The notes under the pieces: generated by a model
The model's input: only the letters and a program-made list of their open reading frames with translations
The model's database searches: none
What the model was told of the DNA's origin: nothing
Program-made: the position numbers and the translations under genes
Shown: piece by piece, positions 24,598-31,803 of the stretch
Numbering within the stretch: position 1 is the first letter of the stretch
How the letters are laid out: every line of letters begins with the position of its first letter
NCBI RefSeq assembly: GCF_900156575.1
Contig: NZ_FTNY01000003.1
Location: 789,133-853,132, forward strand
Direction of reading: 5' to 3'
Length of the DNA: 64,000 nucleotides
DNA from: Chryseobacterium shigense
GTDB lineage: Bacteria; Bacteroidota; Bacteroidia; Flavobacteriales; Weeksellaceae

Positions 24598-25284
24598 ATG
24601 AAAAAACTAATCATATTAAGCGGTGCGGGAATCAGTGCCGAAAGTGGAATAAAAACATTCAGAGACGGAGATGGTCTCTGGGAAAATCATAATATCACAG
24701 ACGTAGCAAGTCCGGAAGGATGGCGAAAAGACAGAGAATTGGTGCTGGAATTTTATAACCAGAGAAGAAGACAGCTTCATGAAGTTGAACCTAACCAAGC
24801 CCATCAATTAGTCGCAGAACTGGAAAAATATTTTGACGTTCAGATCATCACCCAAAACATAGATGACCTGCATGAACGAGCTGGGTCAACGAATATCCTT
24901 CATATTCATGGAGAATTGTTCAAGTCGTGCTCATGCAATAATAAAAACCTGGTCTATGAAGAGAAAGGAGACATCAGGATCGGAGACAAAGCAGAAGATG
25001 GCGCTCAGTTAAGACCATTTATAGTATGGTTTGGGGAAGATGTTCCTTTGTATAAGACTGCTCAGGAAAAGGTAAAGGAAGCTGATATTATGGTGGTCAT
25101 CGGAACTTCTCTGCAGGTATATCCTGCGGCTGGACTGATCCATGACATCAAAGACGACTGCCTGCTGGTGGTCATCAATCCCAACGAAACAGGATTCGGA
25201 TACGGACAAAGAGCGGTAGTGATGAAAGAATCGGCAACCAAAGGAATGAAACTGCTGTTTGATAAATTGGTTAATCTTGCCTGA
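24598..25284 (+). CDS. Sir2 family NAD-dependent protein deacylase (CobB, class III-like)
   Basis: A 228-residue sirtuin. NAD-binding GAGISAESGIKTFRDGDGLW (6-25), TQNIDDLHERAG (about 81-92), catalytic His in HIHGE (about 99-103), RPFIVWFGE and GTSLQVYPAA are present. FYNQRRR (about 52-58) supplies the Y-x-x-R pair that marks class III sirtuins able to remove succinyl and similar groups. The zinc module is unusual: only one close Cys pair (SCSC, near 108) is seen and the second CxxC is missing. It overlaps the next start by one base. It makes O-acyl-ADP-ribose from NAD, linking to the macro gene before it. Confidence 0.93.
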   Translation: MKKLIILSGAGISAESGIKTFRDGDGLWENHNITDVASPEGWRKDRELVLEFYNQRRRQLHEVEPNQAHQLVAELEKYFDVQIITQNIDDLHERAGSTNILHIHGELFKSCSCNNKNLVYEEKGDIRIGDKAEDGAQLRPFIVWFGEDVPLYKTAQEKVKEADIMVVIGTSLQVYPAAGLIHDIKDDCLLVVINPNETGFGYGQRAVVMKESATKGMKLLFDKLVNLA

Positions 25285-26225
25285 TGGAAAATATAGTAAA
25301 AGCCGGAATCTTTGGAGTATGCATCGGGGATGCGCTGGGAGTTCCGGTGGAATTTAAGAAAAGAGAAGATTTAAAAAGATTTCCCGTTACAGGTTATCTG
25401 GAATTCATGTCCTGGAACCAACCCAAAGGAACATGGAGTGATGACAGCTCATTAACGCTTTGCATTGCTGACGTACTTACAAAAGGGTATGACCTGGAGA
25501 AGATCGGAGAAAGCTTTGTAAAATGGAACAAATATGGACACTGGACTGCTCACGGAAGACTTTTTGATATAGGAGGAACCACAAGGCATTCCATTGCAAG
25601 ATTGATCAAAGGAGAAAGCGCCAGGTTTTCAGGAAATATTTTTGAAGAAGATAATGGGAATGGCTCCTTAATGAGAACGCTTCCCTTAGCTTTTTATCTG
25701 AAAGATGAAGGAGATATTGAGAAAATATATCAGACGGTAAAAGAGGTTTCAGCTATTACCCATGGACATTTCCGTTCTGTTTTTGCCTGCTTCATTTACA
25801 TTATTTTTGCGATTGAGCTGATCAAGGGGAAGAATAAAAAAGAGGCTTACTTACATGTGCAGAAGGTAGCTTTGGAATATTCTGTAATTCATGAGTTTAA
25901 CCCCAAAGAGATAGAGCTTTTCCATAGAATTTTAAAAAATGATATTTCAATTTATCCGGAAGATGAAATTAAAAGTGGGGGCTACGTCCTCCACAGCCTG
26001 GAAGCCTCGCTTTGGTGTTTTCTCCACTCTGAAACCTATGCGGAAGCCGTATTGAAAGCCGTGAATTTAGGAGAAGATACAGACACTACGGGAGCCATTA
26101 CCGGAGGAATTGCAGGTATTTACTACGGATTTGAAAATATTCCGGAAGGCTGGGTTTCCGATTTGGTAAGAAAAGAGGATATTGAAGTTTTATGTGAAAA
26201 GCTTCACGAAAAATTAATGACATAA
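25284..26225 (+). CDS. ADP-ribosylglycohydrolase (ARH/DraG family)
   Basis: A 313-residue all-helical ARH/DraG enzyme using two Mg2+ ions to remove ADP-ribose from protein side chains or from O-acetyl-ADP-ribose. Metal ligands are visible in GTWSDDSSL (about 48-56) and in NLGEDTDTTGAITGGIAG (about 262-279); GDALGVPVEF at 14-23 is the family opening. It overlaps the sirtuin gene (TGATG). It adds a third chemical class of ADP-ribose eraser to the operon, besides NADAR and the macro proteins. Confidence 0.94.
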   Translation: MENIVKAGIFGVCIGDALGVPVEFKKREDLKRFPVTGYLEFMSWNQPKGTWSDDSSLTLCIADVLTKGYDLEKIGESFVKWNKYGHWTAHGRLFDIGGTTRHSIARLIKGESARFSGNIFEEDNGNGSLMRTLPLAFYLKDEGDIEKIYQTVKEVSAITHGHFRSVFACFIYIIFAIELIKGKNKKEAYLHVQKVALEYSVIHEFNPKEIELFHRILKNDISIYPEDEIKSGGYVLHSLEASLWCFLHSETYAEAVLKAVNLGEDTDTTGAITGGIAGIYYGFENIPEGWVSDLVRKEDIEVLCEKLHEKLMT

Positions 26226-26238
26226 AAATACACAAACC

Positions 26239-26781
26239 ATGAACGAAATAGAAAACAAAAGAATAAGCAAATTTCTAAGCCTTATTCTGAGACATCAGCC
26301 CGAAACCATTCAGCTAAAACTGGATGAAAACGGTTGGGCAGAAGTGAGCGAACTCATTACAAAATCTGCAAAAGGAAGAATACACTTCAGTTTTGAAGAC
26401 CTGGAGGAAGTGGTGGAAACCAATAATAAAAAACGGTTCGCCTTCAACGATGATAAAACAATGATCAGAGCCAGCCAGGGACATTCTATTGATATAGATC
26501 TGGCCCTGAAAACAGCTCAGCCACCGGATTTTCTTTATCACGGAACAGCAGAAAGCAATATTTCTTCTATTCTGGACAAAGGAATTGAAAAAAGAAGCCG
26601 CCAGCATGTTCACTTAAGCGCAGATAAGGAAACCGCCACGAAAGTAGGAATGCGCCACGGAAAACCTGTGATTCTGACCATCAGAACGAAGAAAATGAAT
26701 GATGACGGGATTCCTTTTTATCTTTCCGCCAACAATGTTTGGCTGACGGATTTTGTGGATGCCAAATACATTTCAAAATAA
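26239..26781 (+). CDS. kptA: RNA 2'-phosphotransferase Tpt1/KptA
   Basis: A 180-residue KptA. The family transfers an internal RNA 2'-phosphate to NAD, giving ADP-ribose-1'',2''-cyclic phosphate; some can also cap nucleic-acid 5' ends with ADP-ribose. The catalytic residues are all placed: Arg-His in LILRHQP (about 16-22), Arg in IRASQGHS (about 75-82), and Arg in RQHVHLS (about 119). LYHGT marks the ART-type NAD pocket. In bacteria, which lack the fungal splicing pathway, its substrate is uncertain. In this operon its product could feed the macro and phosphoesterase proteins. Confidence 0.95.
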   Translation: MNEIENKRISKFLSLILRHQPETIQLKLDENGWAEVSELITKSAKGRIHFSFEDLEEVVETNNKKRFAFNDDKTMIRASQGHSIDIDLALKTAQPPDFLYHGTAESNISSILDKGIEKRSRQHVHLSADKETATKVGMRHGKPVILTIRTKKMNDDGIPFYLSANNVWLTDFVDAKYISK

Positions 26782-26782
26782 A

Positions 26783-27538
26783 ATGGGAAGAACATTAGTA
26801 ATAGGAGACATTCATGGAGGTTTTAAAGCTTTACAACAGGTTTTTGAAAGAGCCGGAGTAAATAATGAAGATAAACTGATCTTCCTCGGAGATTATGTGG
26901 ATGGCTGGAGCGAATCTGCCCAGGTCATCCATTTTCTTTTGCAGCTTTCCGAAAAACAGGAATGCATTTTCATTAAAGGAAACCATGATACCTGGACTGA
27001 GGATTGGCTGAGCCTTGGAGACAAACCGGATGTATGGCTTTTCAATGGCGGGAAAAGCACGGTAGAAAGTTATAATGACTATTCACTGGAAGATCTGGAA
27101 CTCCATCTTGAATTTTTCCGGAGGATGAAAAACTATCACGTAGATGAAGAAAACAGTCTGTTTATCCATGCAGGATATTCCTCTATGCACGGCCCTGAAA
27201 AAGAAGTCTATTCCAGCAATTACCGCTGGGACAGAACCCTTTGGGAAACCGCGGTAGCAATGGATAAAAAATTAAAAAAAAATTCAGCACTTTATCCCAA
27301 AAGGCTACTTTTATACCATGAAATCTTTATCGGACATACACCGACACTGGATATAGGAATTAAACATCCTGTCAATAAAGCCAACGTCTGGAACATCGAT
27401 ACCGGAGCAGCATTTACAGGGGCCTTGTCAGTACTGGATATCGACACCAAAGAATTCTGGCAAAGCGATCCTCTTCCTTCTTTATATCCTGATGAAAAGG
27501 GTAGGAATAATGATATGGCAGGAAATAAAACCCTATGA
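26783..27538 (+). CDS. Metallophosphoesterase (PPP/ApaH-like)
   Basis: A 251-residue calcineurin-fold phosphatase. The five metal motifs are visible: GDIHGG (8-13), GDYVDGW (about 39-45), GNHDTW (about 69-74), a histidine in IHAGYSS (about 135-141) and GHTPT (about 187-191). It resembles serine/threonine phosphatases of the PPP class and diadenosine tetraphosphatase. The ATG at 26783, one base after the kptA stop, opens directly with the first core strand. Last gene of the operon; it may act on ADP-ribose phosphates or RNA end phosphates, which is inference. Confidence 0.9.
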   Translation: MGRTLVIGDIHGGFKALQQVFERAGVNNEDKLIFLGDYVDGWSESAQVIHFLLQLSEKQECIFIKGNHDTWTEDWLSLGDKPDVWLFNGGKSTVESYNDYSLEDLELHLEFFRRMKNYHVDEENSLFIHAGYSSMHGPEKEVYSSNYRWDRTLWETAVAMDKKLKKNSALYPKRLLLYHEIFIGHTPTLDIGIKHPVNKANVWNIDTGAAFTGALSVLDIDTKEFWQSDPLPSLYPDEKGRNNDMAGNKTL

Positions 27539-27569
27539 AAATAGATCAGAAATCTCCAACACACACCAG

Positions 27570-27601
27570 CCTTATAGGTTTCCAAAATCTATAAGGTTTT
27601 T
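27570..27601 (+). terminator. Terminator of the ADP-ribose operon
   Basis: CCTTATAG (27570-27577) pairs with CTATAAGG (27589-27596), followed by a T run. It closes the operon 32 bases after the last stop. Confidence 0.8.
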
Positions 27602-27808
27602 ATCGATAAAAAAACTCAATATAAGTAGCGGTTTCCCAAAGACTAATCACATTCCCGGACAGCCTATTATCCAATGAAAATCTTCTGTTTTCTTGCGCCT
27701 TAAAACATAATGAAGATCAAAAGCCTTAGCGCCCTTGCGATCGTCCAACCCCATTACATAGAGCTCAATAAATCCACAATTTCCCTTTCCCACCCAAATC
27801 AGATTAAG

Positions 27809-27816
27809 TAATTTTG
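27809..27816 (+). promoter_or_regulatory. Predicted -7 element (TAATTTTG)
   Basis: TAATTTTG fits TAnnTTTG and lies 20 bases before the ATG of the M14 peptidase. The rest of the 297-base gap after the operon holds its terminator and no gene. Confidence 0.5.
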
Positions 27817-27835
27817 AAGTTCAAAAACTGCTTCA

Positions 27836-29560
27836 ATGAAACTGAAATACCTCTTAATATTCCTAAGCACATCCTTTTTTTTAGCGCAAAAATCATTTCA
27901 GACTCCTTTTGAAAAAGGAAACGGAAACCAAACGGTGACCTACGATCAAATGAATGCCTATTATCAGGATCTGGCTCAGCATTTCAATACCATTCAATAC
28001 CTAAAAAAAGGAGAAGACGATAATGGAAAACCCATTTACGTCGTTATGTACAATCCTTTCCCTGAAAAAGATCTCGATAAACTGAGAAAAGATAAAGCTG
28101 TTTTATTCGTAAACAACGGAATTCACCCTGGAGAACCGGATGGAATAGATGCCACGATGATGCTCATGAGAGATCTTGCTACAGGAAAAGTAAAAACGCC
28201 GCAAAACTTTATTGTAGCTGCCATTTCTGCGTATAACGTCAGCGGAATGCTGAACAGAGGATCTTTCTCCAGAGCCAATCAAAACGGTCCCGAACAGTAT
28301 GGTTTCAGAGGAAATGCAAGAAACTATGACCTGAACAGAGATTTCATTAAAGCAGATTCAAAGAATGCCAGAAGTTTTCAGGAAATCTATCAATGGCTGC
28401 AGCCGGATGTTTTTATAGACAATCATGTAAGCAACGGCGCTGATTATCAATATACTTTCACCTATATTTCTACCTTTAAAGAACGCCTTGGAAAAGTCCT
28501 CGGAAACTACTTCTACAATGATTATCAGGCTAAAAATCTGGAAGGGATGAAGAAGGCAGGCTATGAAAGTACACCGTACGTCAATATCCACGGGGATGTT
28601 CCTGATGAAGGATTTGCTGCTTTTGAAGATTCTCCGAGATATTCTACAGGATATACCTCCCTCTTTAATTCATTGGGAACCGTTCCGGAAACGCACATGC
28701 TGAAACCTTATGACAAAAGGGTTGATGCAACCTATCAATATATGCTGGCCAACCTTCAGAATCTGGATAAAGACTACAAAAAGATCAAACAGCTCCGTCT
28801 TGACAATCTAAAACAGTACAAATCGGGAATGCAGTACGGAATCCGTTGGAAAATAGATTCTACCCAATTTTCTACGATGGATTTCAAAGGCTATGAAGGA
28901 AGCTATAAGCCAAGTGGTATTTCCGGAAAACCAAGACTGTATTATGATAGAAATAAACCTTTTACTAAAAAGATAAAACTCTTCATGACCGCTGTCCCAA
29001 CCGGATATATCACGATTCCTGAATACTATGTGGTTCCGCAATCCCAGTACCGGGTAATTGAAGAAATGAAAAGGAATAAGATCCAAATGACAAGCCTTAA
29101 GAAGGATAGCACGGCATGGGCAGAGTCATACAAAATCAAAGACTTTAAAACGGTTAAAAACCCTTACGAAGGACATTATCTTCATTATGATACCACTGTA
29201 GAAATGGCAAAAAGCAATATTACTTTTTCTGCAGGAGATTATATCATTCCAACACATCAGCCTGGGATAAAATATATCATTGAAACCCTTGAACCTGAGG
29301 CATTAGACTCCTTTTTCAACTGGAATTTATTCGATGGGATTTTAGCGCAGAAAGAATATTATTCCGCTTATATTTTTGAAGATACCGCTTCAGAACTTTT
29401 GAAGACGGACAAAAAATTAAAAGAAGCTTTTGAAGCCAAAAAATCATCAGATAAAAAATTTGCCGATGACGGAACAGCCCAGCTGGACTGGATCTACAGG
29501 AATTCTCCTTATTTTGAAGAGAAAACATTCAGACAGTATCCGATTTACAGGATCTTATAA
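27836..29560 (+). CDS. Secreted M14 family zinc metallopeptidase
   Basis: A 574-residue carboxypeptidase-like enzyme with a signal peptide (about 1-18, LAQK). Zinc ligands: H-P-G-E-P-D (about 101-106) and the later His in DNHVSNGADYQY (about 199). NRGSFSRANQNGPEQYGFRGNARNYDLNRDF contains the substrate-binding Asn-Arg pair (NYDLNRDF). The catalytic Glu is probably in SLGTVPETHML (about 285). The long C-terminal half is typical of the Bacteroidota M14 group that carries extra beta domains. Exported, likely feeding on peptides or trimming cell-wall stems. Confidence 0.88.
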   Translation: MKLKYLLIFLSTSFFLAQKSFQTPFEKGNGNQTVTYDQMNAYYQDLAQHFNTIQYLKKGEDDNGKPIYVVMYNPFPEKDLDKLRKDKAVLFVNNGIHPGEPDGIDATMMLMRDLATGKVKTPQNFIVAAISAYNVSGMLNRGSFSRANQNGPEQYGFRGNARNYDLNRDFIKADSKNARSFQEIYQWLQPDVFIDNHVSNGADYQYTFTYISTFKERLGKVLGNYFYNDYQAKNLEGMKKAGYESTPYVNIHGDVPDEGFAAFEDSPRYSTGYTSLFNSLGTVPETHMLKPYDKRVDATYQYMLANLQNLDKDYKKIKQLRLDNLKQYKSGMQYGIRWKIDSTQFSTMDFKGYEGSYKPSGISGKPRLYYDRNKPFTKKIKLFMTAVPTGYITIPEYYVVPQSQYRVIEEMKRNKIQMTSLKKDSTAWAESYKIKDFKTVKNPYEGHYLHYDTTVEMAKSNITFSAGDYIIPTHQPGIKYIIETLEPEALDSFFNWNLFDGILAQKEYYSAYIFEDTASELLKTDKKLKEAFEAKKSSDKKFADDGTAQLDWIYRNSPYFEEKTFRQYPIYRIL

Positions 29561-29701
29561 AATTTCAAAACTGATGTAATTAATTGATAATCAGTAATTA
29601 ATTTTAAGGATTTTCACCTATGCAGAAAGGGTGTTTTTCCTGATGCATGTTGCCCGGTCTCTGACGAAATTTGCTTTATAAAACCAATAAAAACTATAGT
29701 T

Positions 29702-29983
29702 ATGGCTACTAAAAAGCAATTTTTCGTTTCGTTGGAAGGAGTAGATCTCTCAGACGAGCAGTTGAAAAACATCGACAGAGGAATTCAGAATGTCGTTCTT
29801 TCTGAACTTTCAAAAATTGACAATACCCAGGCTTTTGCAGCGCACAGGGATTTCAAGGGACTTTTAAGACCAATGAAAATTAAAGACTGGTTTCCGTGGG
29901 GAATGATCATCTTTAAACCCGGAATTGATATCCAAAATCAGGTGAAAGAAATTCAGGCCCAAATCAAAGGCTATGGAGGCTAA
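29702..29983 (+). CDS. Small hypothetical protein (pair, first gene)
   Basis: A 93-residue soluble protein without signal peptide. It begins ATKKQFFVSLEGVDLSDEQL and has an FKPGIDI element near the end. No family recognised. It overlaps the next gene by 11 bases, so both are probably made together. Upstream lies a 141-base gap with an ACTGAT/ATCAGT palindrome at about 29571-29600. Confidence 0.65.
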   Translation: MATKKQFFVSLEGVDLSDEQLKNIDRGIQNVVLSELSKIDNTQAFAAHRDFKGLLRPMKIKDWFPWGMIIFKPGIDIQNQVKEIQAQIKGYGG

Positions 29984-30389
29984 TTCACAATCTTCAAAGA
30001 AGAAGTGTCCCAGTTATCTGGGGAAAGTTGGGGCACAGCTTTTTGGAGTAGTCGGCAAAGACGGGAAGGTACAGTTCATCTCACCTCTCACCGTTACAGA
30101 AGATTTTCTGAATCTTAATAAAGACAAAAACAGCCTCGAGCAAAGATTTCGTTTTACGGGAAAATGTGTAGAAAAAGGCTGTGCACAGTGGAACGCTGAA
30201 GAGTCCAAATGTTCTTTGTCCAAAAAGGTGCAGCATCTGGATAACCATAAAGAAACTGAACTGTTCTATTGTCCGATAAGGACGCAGTGCAGATGGTTTT
30301 CCCAGGATGGAATAGAAGCCTGTTTTTCGTGCAATGAGGTCACGAGGAATATGGAAGAACTTTTAGTAGGTACAGGTACTCCATCATAA
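29973..30389 (+). CDS. Cysteine-rich hypothetical protein (pair, second gene)
   Basis: A 138-residue soluble protein with about nine cysteines, most in the C-terminal two thirds: KKCPSYL, GKCVEKGCAQWNAEESKC, YCPIRTQCRW and ACFSC. The spacing suggests a structural zinc or Fe-S site. No signal peptide, so disulfides are less likely. Family unknown. The partner gene overlaps its start; the pair is followed by a terminator shared with the convergent cupin gene. Confidence 0.7.
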   Translation: MEANSQSSKKKCPSYLGKVGAQLFGVVGKDGKVQFISPLTVTEDFLNLNKDKNSLEQRFRFTGKCVEKGCAQWNAEESKCSLSKKVQHLDNHKETELFYCPIRTQCRWFSQDGIEACFSCNEVTRNMEELLVGTGTPS

Positions 30390-30424
30390 AAAAAGACGCT
30401 TCACAGTGAAACGTCTTTTTTATT
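30388..30424. terminator. Bidirectional terminator
   Basis: AAAAGACG (30391-30398) pairs with CGTCTTTT (30412-30419), continued by TTCAC/GTGAA inside the loop; A and T runs on both sides serve the two convergent genes. Confidence 0.85.
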
Positions 30425-31306
30425 TTATTTGGGTAAGCCTTTCTTTAAAGCCATTTCTGCGGTTTTAACGGCTGCTTTTTCCTTCCAGTCCATATAGGTA
30501 TTTTTAAAATTGGACTTCATAATATCATCAAACTTACGCTGTACGGTAAGATTCCATAGAGAGTGCGCTTTCACAGCCCAGGATTTGTCCCATGCTCTCA
30601 GGGAAATAGAAAAACTTCCGTCCAGATATTTCATCCAGTGCCACCATCCGGTAGGCATGAAAAGCGTGTCGCCATGTTCCAGGAAACATTCAATACCTTC
30701 TACCCCGTTAAGGGCAGGATATTTTTCAAAATCAGGATTGTCGATGTCATAATCTTCCAGTGCATAGGTTGCGTAAGGAAGCCTGTACAATCTTTCTTTC
30801 CATTTATATTCAAATAACTTCACATGCTTTCTTCCGTTGAAGTGCGTATGGAAAATATGCGCCATATCAATATCGAAATGAAGAAAAGTGACCGAACTCT
30901 TTCCTCCAAAAAACATGGATGGATATTTATCCAGAAAACCTCCCATCAGTTCTTTGGGAGCGATAAAATCATCCATCAGCTTATTGGCATGCTTTATCGG
31001 GTCAAAAAAGAAAATTCTCAGATCGGTAGGTTCTCTTTGGATGAGGTCTATATAATCTCCGAACTTCATTTTCGTCGTGGGTGTATTAATGGGAGCTGCA
31101 GGATCGGCTTTTTTGGAATCATAAAGAGGAACTTCTACATCACCTACCACTTCCTTTACATACTCCATGGTCCACTTCTGGTAAGCAGGCCATTTTCTTG
31201 CCATATTTTTTATGACAACGGGCCTTCTTGGCTTTAGATATTTTTCCATGAACTCCTCCTGAGTAATATCATCTACAACATCTATAGGCTTTAAAATAAT
31301 TCCCAT
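30425..31306 (-). CDS. Cupin-like (JmjC-type) Fe(II)/2-oxoglutarate oxygenase
   Basis: A 293-residue protein of the cupin_8 group, related to FIH and JmjC hydroxylases. The iron ligands appear as HFDID (His and Asp, about 157-159) and the His in MPTGWWHWM (about 237); the GRKHVKLFEY strand follows the first site, as usual, and could bind 2-oxoglutarate through its Lys. Related enzymes hydroxylate proteins or small molecules; the target here is unknown. Monocistronic. Confidence 0.87.
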   Translation of the reverse strand: MGIILKPIDVVDDITQEEFMEKYLKPRRPVVIKNMARKWPAYQKWTMEYVKEVVGDVEVPLYDSKKADPAAPINTPTTKMKFGDYIDLIQREPTDLRIFFFDPIKHANKLMDDFIAPKELMGGFLDKYPSMFFGGKSSVTFLHFDIDMAHIFHTHFNGRKHVKLFEYKWKERLYRLPYATYALEDYDIDNPDFEKYPALNGVEGIECFLEHGDTLFMPTGWWHWMKYLDGSFSISLRAWDKSWAVKAHSLWNLTVQRKFDDIMKSNFKNTYMDWKEKAAVKTAEMALKKGLPK

Positions 31307-31803
31307 TCTATAAATTTTATGTTACAAAATTATTAAATAAATAGATATGAATCAGTGTTTAAGTTTTTTTTAATCTATGATTCAAATCACTTTTACCGAT
31401 TTAGACTAAGTAAGAATATGGAAATTGATCCTTTTCTGAGAAGTCTTTAGTTTTTCCCTGTTATAAGCCCACATTTTCATTGAAAATGATAAAAACTAAT
31501 AACACCAAGGGATTAGTTATCGGATAAATTTAATGAATAGATTTTAAAGAATTAGCATACCAAACGAATTTTTAAAATAAAATTGACAGACCGTTACCCA
31601 AAGCAGGATAATATTGAATTTTAAATACATAACAGCTTCTTCAGGAATAAAGTTTTAAAATAACCGGGCAAAAATTTGAACCTATAAAAATTATCACTAA
31701 GTTTATAGTGTTAAAAGCATTTAACCTTTACCCCTAAAATACATCTTTATAAAAAGTGTAACAAAAAACACAAGCGATAAACTAATTAGGCAAATAATAA
31801 ATT
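31307..31803. other. Intergenic region between divergent genes
   Basis: 497 AT-rich bases between the divergent cupin and outer-membrane receptor genes. No gene is supported. It must hold both promoters, but no convincing TAnnTTTG with a matching -33 was found. Confidence 0.5.
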
